In this document: positions 7,901 through 13,719 of the stretch, piece after piece
Layout: each line of letters opens with the position of its first letter
How positions within the stretch are numbered: position 1 is the stretch's first letter
Assembly (NCBI GenBank): GCA_030685015.1
Contig: JAUXWS010000031.1
Location: forward strand, 1 to 14,778
From: a bacterium
GTDB taxonomy: Bacteria > CAIWAD01
Length of the DNA stretch: 14,778 bases
Reading direction: 5' to 3'
Notes under the pieces: generated by a model
What the model was told of the DNA's origin: nothing
Database searches by the model: none
Seen by the model: the letters and a program-made list of their open reading frames with translations, nothing else
Translations under genes and position numbers: made by a program

Positions 7901-8225
7901 CTGCGTGACGGCCGGGGAGCTGTCCGGCCAGGTGGGCCGCCGCGTCAGCATGATCGGCTGGAAGTTCGCCCACAAGACGATCCGCACCCGCCGGGAGAAG
8001 CAGCGCATGGCCTTCCTCTCCCTCGAGGACCGCACCGGCACCTGGGAGGCCGTCCTCTTCCCGGAGTGCTGGGAGCGCCATGCCCTGCTCACGCGCGGCC
8101 AGGGGCCCTTCCTCCTCGAGGGCCGGGTGGCGCAGGAGGCGGGGGAGCCCATGCTCGAGGTGGAGGCGATGCGGCCGGCGGGCCGGCTGTCCGAGCTGGC
8201 GGCGCGGGAGGCGGGCGCCGCCTGA
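4929..8225 (+). CDS. dnaE2: Error-prone DNA polymerase III alpha-type subunit DnaE2
   Basis: The 1098-residue C-family polymerase is the catalytic partner of ImuB in translesion synthesis. Domains in order: PHP (about 1-230), beginning HSHFSF; palm with GRGSAANS (382-389), PDIDLDF (421-427; catalytic D424 and D426) and the third aspartate D574 in LLKIDLL; fingers with YQEDVM (705-710) and FCKAHSASFAVLSYR (777-791); a clamp-binding motif QASLF (941-945); and an OB fold (about 1003-1078). The PHP motif usually read as TDHDxLYG is CDDRGLYG here (35-42), so its metal site looks degenerate. A low-complexity Pro/Glu/Gly insert occupies about 102-142. The length and operon position after imuB fit DnaE2 better than replicative DnaE. 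The ATG follows GGGAGA (4920-4925). The stop is one base from the convergent GH20 stop. Confidence 0.9.
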   Translation: MLEVHSHFSFGRGCHGVEELLRAAVGRGWPALSLCDDRGLYGMVELERAARRLREEERPIRPVLGLRLPRLGGALVLAEGRDGLAELCRLATLDHLGAGWESGPPSGWAARDIPLMEPPDPESGEEGAAEPPAGLDPATETPLAVLLEACRELRSCHLVLPGAALPHVCPAGRPLFLPAGDRASVGLDPGRGRVAANRLWAEARRLGLPVVPHGVTDYLDAADAPLHQRIRALHENTSRQRILLSGRWNLRGGLPSYQEFIQPFAALPAARRRLEDLWERCPLGVETGKLHLPRPDGDGDHLARLAALCRAALPRLYPAPGPWRRRGPGGRPGSVGLSTPADAEARLGRELAVIGRLGFAGYFLVVREITEFVRREGLPMIGRGSAANSLVAYCLGFTEVDPLRHRLSFERFLNPWRSTPPDIDLDFSWADRDRVLRFVLERFGADRAALLCTTVTLGPRGALRELAKVEGLGGRELEELTRHFPRGVHDWESELRDHPARYGLRPELEPLRGLLPWVRRLVGLPRHLGIHVGGVLVTPGPLTDWLPLQRAGRGVTVTQLDMHPVEELGLLKIDLLAQRGLGVYADLARGDRAAGREAPPVTPYELERDPATAALIRHGRTMGCFYIESPGMQALLRKLRCDSFEDLVAASSIIRPGVSESGMMQAYVERHRRVAGLPPGAAWPFAFPHPRLRDLLEDTYGVMVYQEDVMHVVSGLAGMSLAEGDLLRRAMSGKGTDPVALATLEDRFLAGCAAGGVPSATAREVWRQIASFAGYAFCKAHSASFAVLSYRLAWYKAHQPAHFLAAVLSNQGGFFSSAAYVQEARRLGLAVAGPCLVHGGDRYTGEAGRLRVGWQQIRSLARATRRAILLERAERSFASLADLRRRSGASAAELEQLIHAGACDALAGPGDPRERRPALLARLRLEEGVAGARAAGSRAGQASLFAAIDEAPPATGRWSWIELWLREREALGFGISRHPLELFDFGDLPARCVTAGELSGQVGRRVSMIGWKFAHKTIRTRREKQRMAFLSLEDRTGTWEAVLFPECWERHALLTRGQGPFLLEGRVAQEAGEPMLEVEAMRPAGRLSELAAREAGAA

Positions 8226-8226
8226 C

Positions 8227-10509
8227 TCAGCGCGGCTGTTCGTCCTGTCGCGCCAAGCGGCAGCCCAAGGCCAGGAAGCGGGCGTCGGCCGGGCCCCGGG
8301 CCTCCAGGCGGCAAGCTCCACCGCGCAGGTCCAGCCAATCCAGGCGCAGGTGGTGCCATCCCGCGGCCAGGCCCACCATCCCATCCGCCCGGTCGCCAGG
8401 GGCGAACCCGTCGTGGTCGGCCACCAGGTGGCCGTCCAGCCACAGGCGCGCCGGACTGTGGGCGAAAATCCGGAAACGCCACGGGCCGGTCTGCTCCGCC
8501 CTCAACAGGCACTCGCGGCGCAGCCCGACCCCGGCCGGCGGTGGGGCGACGAGGTCTTCCTCCGTCTCGTCCCGGCCAGTCCCTTCGCGTACCCTTGCCA
8601 GGTGGGCCACCACAGCCGCCACCGGCCAGTCCAGATCCTCCGTCCACCAGGGAGGCATGGCCTCGTCGACCTGGACCCGCGCCCAGTCCGCGTGGGGCGC
8701 CCGCAACCAGCGACAAGCCACGGCGGGTCCGTCGGCCGCCTGGACCTCCCGGGCCGCCAGCGCGTCCTCCCACCGCAGCGGAACGGGGACCGGGCGGCTG
8801 GCGAGGCCGCCGGGCAGCACTTGCCGCGCCAGCAGAGTCTGCCGGCGGCCGGCAGCCTGGACAAGCCTGAGCGGCAGTCTGTCCGGCGAGGCGCCCGGCG
8901 CCGGTGCCCACCGCGTCGCCGGATCCTCCTCCAACCACGCCTCCAGCCGCGCGCCGGGCAGGGTGGCGCGCAGGATCAGGCAGATCTCCTCCCCCGGCTT
9001 GGCCAGGGGCGCCCCTTCGACCGCCGGAGGGTCCACCCGCCCGCTCCAGCCGCGCTCGCGCTGGCGCTGGAGGATCTTCGGCAGGCGCCGGGCGAGGCCA
9101 CCCTCCCCCTCCGCCTCCTCCGGGCCGTGCCAGAGGGCCTCCATCAGGGCGGCGAGGCGGGGCTGGAGGCGCTCCATGAGCAGGGCTTCCGTCGCGACGT
9201 ACTCGGTCCACAAGTTGCCCTGCGCGCCGAGCAGGCGCCCGCTGGCGGCCGGCGGCAGGTGGAGGGCCGGGTCGAAGGCCCGCAGCGCTTGCCAGGGGTT
9301 GTGCCCGCCGATGGCGCGCGCCTGTCCCGGCGCCCGGTCCGGGTAGTGGTCCAGGTAACAAGGGTCCTGGGGGCAGGCCACCGTCTCGTGGCCAGCCGCC
9401 AGGGACCGCCGGACTGCCTCGTCCCCCCGCCAGGCGAAGATGAGGGCGTCAGCAGGGACGCCGGCTTCCAGAGCCTCATCCCAGAAGGCGCCACGCCGCC
9501 CGACGGCGGCCAGGCGGGGGGCCGCCTGGCGCAACCACCAGGCCGCCAGTCCGGTAGGCGCCAGACCCTCGCGGCGGGCCAGCTCCCTGCAGCGCGGGCA
9601 GACGGCCCAGGCGGCCGGGGAGATCTCGTCACCGCCCAGGTGGACGATGGGAAAGGGGAAGAGGGTGGTCAGGCCGTCCAGCAGCTCCTCCAGGAAGGCA
9701 AGGGACTCAGGGCGACCCAGGCAGAGCACATGGTTGTGGCAGCCCCAGGCGCGGGGCACCTCCCGCGGAAGGCCATCGCAGGAGAGGGCGGGGATCGCCG
9801 CCAGCAGGGCGCCGCAGTGGCCCGGGAGGTCCACCTCGGGCAGGATCTCCACGCCCAGCTCCCGCCCCGTGGCAACCAAGCCCCGCAACTCCTCCGCCGT
9901 GTAGCAGCCGCCGTGGCGGGAGCCGTCGGGTTCCGTGCGCCAGGCCGCAACCGCGGCCAGCTCCGGGCGGCCGGGCAGGGGCAGGCGCCAGCCCTGGTCA
10001 TCCGTGAGATGTAGATGGAGGAGGTTGAATCCGTGGTGCGCCAGCTCATCGAGGATTCGTTCGACCACGGGAACAGGCCAGAAATGGCGGGCGCAGTCCA
10101 ACATCAACCCGCGCCAGGCGTGGCAGGGCTCGTCTTCCAGTTCCAGAGCGGGCAGCTCCTCCGCTTCCGTGAGCGCCGCCAGCAGCTCGACACCGCGGTG
10201 GAAGCCCGCCTCGCCGCCCGCCTCCAGGCGAGCCCCACCGGAATCAAGGCGCAGGCGGCAGGCGGCCACCGCCTGGCCGGCATCGTGCACAAGTTGCAAG
10301 CGGTGGTCCGCTCCACCTTCCTGGACAAGGCCCCGCCGCGCCAGGTGGGCCTCCACCCGCCGGCACTCCTCAGCAGCCAGGCCGGCGCCTGCCGCGCCGG
10401 AATCCAACCACGTGAAGGGAAGGGGAAAACGTCGCGCCGGGAGCTTGCCGGGCAGGGCAAGCCAGCGGCGGGGCAGGGGTGAGAGGGAGGCGGGCAGTTG
10501 CCAACTCAT
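8227..10509 (-). CDS. Beta-N-acetylhexosaminidase, glycoside hydrolase family 20
   Basis: The 760-residue enzyme should remove terminal beta-linked GlcNAc or GalNAc from chitin-type, glycan or peptidoglycan-derived oligosaccharides by substrate-assisted catalysis. Residues about 25-125 form the GH20b-like N-terminal domain. The catalytic barrel starts at RGLMLD (133-138). HLTDDQGWR (167-175), the catalytic pair D294-E295 in HLGGDE, and the substrate tryptophan region QGNLWTEY (430-437) follow. A beta-rich C-terminal segment around 665-740, including RLWLDGHLV, resembles a PA14-type carbohydrate module. No signal peptide is evident, so it may be cytoplasmic or exported otherwise. The start has TGAGG 7 bases upstream. 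A hairpin with a T-run sits directly before that site. Specificity cannot be read from the sequence. Confidence 0.9.
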   Translation of the reverse strand: MSWQLPASLSPLPRRWLALPGKLPARRFPLPFTWLDSGAAGAGLAAEECRRVEAHLARRGLVQEGGADHRLQLVHDAGQAVAACRLRLDSGGARLEAGGEAGFHRGVELLAALTEAEELPALELEDEPCHAWRGLMLDCARHFWPVPVVERILDELAHHGFNLLHLHLTDDQGWRLPLPGRPELAAVAAWRTEPDGSRHGGCYTAEELRGLVATGRELGVEILPEVDLPGHCGALLAAIPALSCDGLPREVPRAWGCHNHVLCLGRPESLAFLEELLDGLTTLFPFPIVHLGGDEISPAAWAVCPRCRELARREGLAPTGLAAWWLRQAAPRLAAVGRRGAFWDEALEAGVPADALIFAWRGDEAVRRSLAAGHETVACPQDPCYLDHYPDRAPGQARAIGGHNPWQALRAFDPALHLPPAASGRLLGAQGNLWTEYVATEALLMERLQPRLAALMEALWHGPEEAEGEGGLARRLPKILQRQRERGWSGRVDPPAVEGAPLAKPGEEICLILRATLPGARLEAWLEEDPATRWAPAPGASPDRLPLRLVQAAGRRQTLLARQVLPGGLASRPVPVPLRWEDALAAREVQAADGPAVACRWLRAPHADWARVQVDEAMPPWWTEDLDWPVAAVVAHLARVREGTGRDETEEDLVAPPPAGVGLRRECLLRAEQTGPWRFRIFAHSPARLWLDGHLVADHDGFAPGDRADGMVGLAAGWHHLRLDWLDLRGGACRLEARGPADARFLALGCRLARQDEQPR

Positions 10510-10523
10510 GGCCGGGCCTCATG

Positions 10524-10554
10524 AAAAGGGGACGGACCGTGATCGATCCGCCCC
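10524..10554 (-). terminator. Intrinsic terminator/attenuator-like hairpin before the GH20 gene
   Basis: On the minus strand GGGGCGGA pairs with TCCG-T-CCCC (8 bp, one bulged T, 10-base loop; plus-strand 10528-10554) and is followed by TTTT (10527-10524). It lies 180 bases after the bacterioferritin stop and only 14 bases before the GH20 start, so it could end bacterioferritin transcription, attenuate GH20, or both. An alternative GGACGG/CCGTCC pairing competes for the same right arm. Confidence 0.55.
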
Positions 10555-10575
10555 CGTCCGATGCTGTCTCGATTG

Positions 10576-10638
10576 CCAGCTGTTGAGCTGGAACCTTCCA
10601 TGGGAATCGCGCCCATGTCAAGACTGGTTTTCGCGAAA
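10576..10638 (-). other. Two stem-loops and a palindrome in the bacterioferritin-GH20 intergenic leader
   Basis: This stretch holds CCAGCT-(4)-AGCTGG (10576-10591), CATGGG-(7)-CCCATG (10599-10617) and the perfect palindrome TTTCGCGAAA (10629-10638). On the minus strand TTGACA (10621-10616) could be a -35 element, but no acceptable -10 follows at 16-18 bases. There is no convincing gene in 10555-10734. Confidence 0.4.
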
Positions 10639-10734
10639 TCCCAGCGCAACCTGGCGCCATGTGCACGGAAGCTGCGAGGCAACCGGGCCGACCAGGGCGA
10701 CGCGGACCGCGAAGCAGCCAGGATCGTCAAGCTG

Positions 10735-11229
10735 CTAGGCCGCGCCGGGATGGCCGCCCTTCTTGCTGCGCTCGATGGACTGCAGCGCCAGGTAGCGGTC
10801 GCCGTAGCGCGTGAGGTTGTCCAGCTCCTGCTCGAACTCGTTGTAATGCCTTTCCTCGTCCTCGACAAGGCTCTCGAAGACCTTCTTGGAGACGGCGTCG
10901 GCGGCAGCCCCGCACTCGTTGGCCCACAGATTGTAGTCGCGGGCACTCTCCTCCTCCATCTTCATGGCGAGGGCCAACATGTCCTGCACCTCGGTCTTCT
11001 GCAGGACCTCGACGGCGGGCTTCATGAAAACCTGTCCCTTGAGGAAGAGAATGCGCTCGGCCAGGCGCTCGACGTGGATCATCTCCTCGATGGCGATGCG
11101 CCGGAACAGGCTGGAGAGCAGCTCCAGGCCCTGGTCGTCGCAATGAAAATGGAAGAACATGTACTGATGGACGGCGGCCAGCTCGTCGGCGACCGCCTTG
11201 TTGAGCAGCTCGATGCTCTTGGGGTGCAT
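10735..11229 (-). CDS. bfr: Bacterioferritin
   Basis: The 164-residue ferritin-like four-helix-bundle protein would form a 24-subunit cytoplasmic iron store with ferroxidase activity. Ligands match the bacterioferritin pattern: E16 in DELAAVHQY, E49 and H52 in EEMIHVE, E92-E94 in MEEESARDYN, and E125 and H128 in EDEERHYNEFE. M50 falls where the bridging-heme methionine ligand lies in E. coli Bfr, so heme binding is plausible. The ATG at 11229 is preferred because GGAGA (11236-11240) lies 6 bases upstream and MHPKSIELLNKAVADEL matches the usual N-terminus. An upstream in-frame ATG at 11253 lacks a ribosome site. It lies 81 bases after the class V PLP enzyme gene on the same strand, so co-transcription is possible. 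Confidence 0.88.
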   Translation of the reverse strand: MHPKSIELLNKAVADELAAVHQYMFFHFHCDDQGLELLSSLFRRIAIEEMIHVERLAERILFLKGQVFMKPAVEVLQKTEVQDMLALAMKMEEESARDYNLWANECGAAADAVSKKVFESLVEDEERHYNEFEQELDNLTRYGDRYLALQSIERSKKGGHPGAA

Positions 11230-11310
11230 GTCGATTCTCCGGAACTTGTCCATTTGTTTGATGCAAGGTAGCCGGCCGCGGCTGAATTCAAAAGCTCCTG
11301 CCGCCCGGCA

Positions 11311-13041
11311 TCAGGCCCCGCCGTGCGGCATGTCGAAGAACTGCAGGCGGCCCGCCTCCCCCTCCAGCTCCGCCAGCGGCACCGGGTGCCGCATCCGCTC
11401 GTCGGCCAGGGCCTCCGCCTCGGCCAGCTGGTCCCGGTAGAGGCGCCGGCGCAGGCCGGCGTCCAGGCTGCGCTGGTCCGGGCAGCCACAGCCCAGGGCC
11501 TTGTCCAGGGAGAAGCTCTCGAGGGCGCCGTCGTCCGCGCCATGGGTCCAGGCCGAGCTGCGCGGATCGAAGTGGTAGTCCCCCAGGAAATCGTGTCCGC
11601 GCCGGGCCACGAAATCCACGGCATCCATCAGGAACTCGGCCTCGGGGTCGTCCATCGTGTAGTGGAAACCCACCCGGCACCACCCCGGCTTGATGCCCTG
11701 CCAGCCGTCCAGGATGCAGCGGCGGAAGCGTTCGGAGGTGTCATCGTCGATGCCCAGCAGCAAGTGGCCATAGGGACCGGCGCAGGAGCAGCCCGCCCGC
11801 GACTGGACGCCGAAGAGGTCGTTGAGCAGCACCGTGACCAGGCGTGGATGGAGGTAGCGGCCGCCCGGCCGCCGCACGTTGAAGGAGACGATGCCGATCT
11901 GGCGGGCGGGATCCGGATGGCCCAGCACGTCGATGGCGGGATTGGCCCGCCAGCGGGCGAGGGCCCGCTCGAGCAGTTCGCGTTCGCGGGCCTCGATGCG
12001 CGCCACGCCCACCGCCTCCTTCACCAGGAAGGCGAGGGCGGCCTTCATGGTCTGCAAGACGGCCGGCGTGCCGGCCCGTTCCCGCTCCTCGATGTCCACC
12101 ACGAAATCATGGGCGCGGGGGCTGACGTAGGAGACGGTGCCGCCCCCCGCCACGCTGGGCGGCAGGTCGCGCCGGTAGATGCGCTCGTTGAAGACGAGGA
12201 TGCCGGCCGAACCCGGCCCGCCCAGGAACTTGTGGGGCGAGAGGAAGACGGCGTCCAGGCTGGCGTCCTCGCCGGGTGCGGCGGGCGCCGGATTCATGTC
12301 GATGGCCACGTAGGGTCCGCTGGCGGCATAGTCGAAACAGGCCAGGGCGCCGTGCCGGTGCAGCAGCACGGCGATCTCGCGCACGGGGCTGATCCGGCCC
12401 GTCACGTTGCTGGCCGCCGAGAAGCTGCCGATGACGAGGCGGCCCGCCAGGTCCGGGGCCCGCAGCAGCTTCGCCAGATGGGCCAGGTCGATGTCCCCCC
12501 CATCGTCCAGCCCCACTTCGCGCACCGTGGCCAGGCCCTGGCGCCAGCTCACCTCGTTGCTGTGGTGCTCGTAGGGCCCGACCAGGACGACGGGCTGGCG
12601 GGTGGACAGGAGATCCCTCAGACGGGCCTCGCCGCCCACCCCGAACAGGCTGGATAGCAGGCCGCCCAGCAAGTCGCGGGTGGCGGGGGGAATCATCACG
12701 CCGACCAGCTGCTGGAACTTGTCGATGGCGGCCGTGGAGCCGCTGCCCGTGGCGATGATGCGGCCGTGGGAGCCGGCGTTGACCGCGTCCTTGATGACGC
12801 GCTCGGCCTCGCGCAGGAGGTGCGTCATGGAGCGGCCCGTGATGTCGTCCTCCGTGTGCGTGTTGGCGTAGTTGCGCTGGAGGTGCATGAGATAATGCTC
12901 GACGAAGTCCAGGCATCGTCCGGAGGCCGTGTAGTCGCCGTAGACCATCAGGCGCTCCCCGTAGGGGGTCCTGATCACGGTGTCGGCGCCGACGATGTGG
13001 CGCCGCAGGACCGCCGGATCCAGGCGGGGCAGGCTCGGCAT
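11311..13041 (-). CDS. Class V PLP-dependent aminotransferase/cysteine-desulfurase-like enzyme with C-terminal extension
   Basis: The 576-residue product has the class V (NifS/SufS-like) fold. ATGSGSTAAIDKF (97-109) is the phosphate-binding turn, H159-H160 lie where the ring-stacking histidine is expected, D237 in CFDYAASG contacts the pyridine nitrogen, and K271 in LSPHKFLGGPGS is the Schiff-base lysine. The loop GVQSRAGCSCAGPYGH (411-426) has cysteines C418 and C420 where desulfurases carry their catalytic cysteine. Class V enzymes are usually about 400 residues; here about 120 residues follow the core, including CGC (518-520) and a charged helix (about 525-560). The start at 13041 follows GGGAGGAATCC. 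A cysteine or selenocysteine substrate is likely but not proven. No sufBCD or iscU lies in the window. Confidence 0.85.
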   Translation of the reverse strand: MPSLPRLDPAVLRRHIVGADTVIRTPYGERLMVYGDYTASGRCLDFVEHYLMHLQRNYANTHTEDDITGRSMTHLLREAERVIKDAVNAGSHGRIIATGSGSTAAIDKFQQLVGVMIPPATRDLLGGLLSSLFGVGGEARLRDLLSTRQPVVLVGPYEHHSNEVSWRQGLATVREVGLDDGGDIDLAHLAKLLRAPDLAGRLVIGSFSAASNVTGRISPVREIAVLLHRHGALACFDYAASGPYVAIDMNPAPAAPGEDASLDAVFLSPHKFLGGPGSAGILVFNERIYRRDLPPSVAGGGTVSYVSPRAHDFVVDIEERERAGTPAVLQTMKAALAFLVKEAVGVARIEARERELLERALARWRANPAIDVLGHPDPARQIGIVSFNVRRPGGRYLHPRLVTVLLNDLFGVQSRAGCSCAGPYGHLLLGIDDDTSERFRRCILDGWQGIKPGWCRVGFHYTMDDPEAEFLMDAVDFVARRGHDFLGDYHFDPRSSAWTHGADDGALESFSLDKALGCGCPDQRSLDAGLRRRLYRDQLAEAEALADERMRHPVPLAELEGEAGRLQFFDMPHGGA

Positions 13042-13149
13042 GGATTCCTCCCGTTCAACCGGCCCAAGGTCATGAAGTGCGGGGAGACAGGGGGCGCCCC
13101 GGGTGGCCTGGGCGGTGACCGGGGCGCGGCTGCGCCCGGCCGGAAGGAA

Positions 13150-13221
13150 TGACCCCAAGGGGAATCGAACCCCTGTTGCCAGAATGAAAGCCTGGAGTCC
13201 TGACCGCTAGACGATGGGGCC
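13150..13221 (-). tRNA. tRNA-Glu (TTC)
   Basis: Cloverleaf on the minus strand with acceptor GGCCCCA/TGGGGTC (one G-T pair), anticodon loop CTTTCAT giving TTC, and T-arm AGGGG-TTCGATT-CCCCT. The discriminator is A. CCA is not encoded. Last gene of the tRNA cluster. Confidence 0.95.
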
Positions 13222-13231
13222 GACAAGCAAG

Positions 13232-13306
13232 GGTGGAAGATGGGACTTGAACCCACGACCTCCTGGGCCACAACCAGGCGCTCTAACCGACTGAGCTACA
13301 TCCACC
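13232..13306 (-). tRNA. tRNA-His (GTG)
   Basis: The cloverleaf includes the extra 5' G (G-1, from 13306) opposite C73 (13232) that identifies tRNA-His. Anticodon stem CCTGG/CCAGG encloses loop TTGTGGC (anticodon GTG). The acceptor GTGGATG/CTTCCAC has a T6-T67 mismatch. CCA is not encoded. Confidence 0.95.
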
Positions 13307-13318
13307 GTCAAGACCGAC

Positions 13319-13391
13319 CGCGCCCGGAAGGAATCGAACCTTCAACCTACGGCTTAGAAGGCCGGTGCTCTATCCATTGAGCTACGAGCGC
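13319..13391 (-). tRNA. tRNA-Arg (TCT)
   Basis: Acceptor GCGCTCG/CGGGCGC, D-arm GCTCAATGGATAGAGC, anticodon loop CTTCTAA (anticodon TCT) and T-arm GAAGG-TTCGATT-CCTTC. The first anticodon-stem pair (C27-T43) is mismatched. Discriminator G; CCA is not encoded. Confidence 0.95.
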
Positions 13392-13407
13392 CGTACGCGC
13401 CGCGGAG

Positions 13408-13481
13408 TCGGGGCGACTGGATTCGAACCAGCGACCTCCTGCTCCCAAAGCAGGCGCGCTACCAGACTGCGCAACGCCCCG
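13408..13481 (-). tRNA. tRNA-Pro (TGG)
   Basis: Acceptor CGGGGCG/CGCCCCG, anticodon stem CCTGC/GCAGG with loop TTTGGGA (anticodon TGG) and T-arm GCTGG-TTCGAAT-CCAGT. The discriminator is A and CCA is not encoded. First gene of the cluster, directly downstream of a sigma-70 promoter. Confidence 0.95.
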
Positions 13482-13500
13482 CCGCAATGAACAGGCCATG

Positions 13501-13529
13501 ATTGTAGCATGGGGCCAAGGAATGTGCAA
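13501..13529 (-). promoter_or_regulatory. Sigma-70 promoter of the Pro-Arg-His-Glu tRNA operon
   Basis: On the minus strand TTGCAC (13529-13524) and TACAAT (13506-13501) are exactly 17 bases apart, close to consensus. Predicted transcription start is near 13494, about a dozen bases before the mature 5' end of tRNA-Pro. There is no stop or promoter between the four tRNAs, so one primary transcript is likely. Confidence 0.8.
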
Positions 13530-13639
13530 CGGGCGGAAGCGGGAGGGCCAGCTTTCCGCCTCACGGCGGGAGAGACCGCGACCCGTGGGATGGCCACCCC
13601 GCGCCATCCGGACGGGCCAAGCCAGCCATCATCGGCATA

Positions 13640-13667
13640 GGGGTGCCGGGGAATCCCCGGCATCCCC
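13640..13667 (-). ncRNA. Group II intron domain VI with branch-point A
   Basis: On the minus strand GGGG-AT-GCCGGGG-ATT-CCCCGGC-A-CCCC forms two stacked helices of 4 and 7 bp. The unpaired A (at 13644) on the 3' side is the expected lariat branch point, eight bases from the proposed 3' splice site, counting inclusively. Confidence 0.7.
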
Positions 13668-13674
13668 TGCCACA

Positions 13675-13704
13675 CCACCCGGCATGCGGGTCCGCACCGG
13701 GCGG
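13675..13704 (-). ncRNA. Group II intron domain V catalytic hairpin
   Basis: The minus-strand hairpin has outer helix CCGCCCGG/CCGGGTGG (one G-T pair), a bulge, and an inner TGCG/CGCA helix. It begins 15 bases after the maturase stop codon. The size and two-helix layout match domain V, and the first strand contains a CGC triad of the kind reported for bacterial IIC-type introns. Confidence 0.75.
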
Positions 13705-13719
13705 TTCGAATGGTTGATG

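Noticed and set aside
4872-8384. Very long open frame on the minus strand opposite dnaE2
   Set aside because: It is a composition shadow: no recognisable domain, low-complexity Gly/Arg/Ala/Gln-rich translation, and dnaE2 on the other strand has all catalytic motifs.
10648-10663. Sigma-54-like TGGC…TTGC on the minus strand upstream of the GH20 gene
   Set aside because: The GG and GC elements are 9 bases apart instead of the invariant 10.
11230-11253. Earlier start for bacterioferritin at 11253
   Set aside because: No ribosome site before it, while the ATG at 11229 has GGAGA at good spacing and gives the usual N-terminus.
13119-13139. GGGCGC-(4)-GCGCCC hairpin after tRNA-Glu as the tRNA operon terminator
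   Set aside because: It is followed by CCGGTCACC on the minus strand with no T-run and lies in extremely GC-rich sequence, so it is as likely by chance; the operon end remains unassigned.
13487-13492. TGAACA half-site near the tRNA promoter, resembling the imuB dyad arm
   Set aside because: Only one arm is present; a lone 6-base match is expected by chance.
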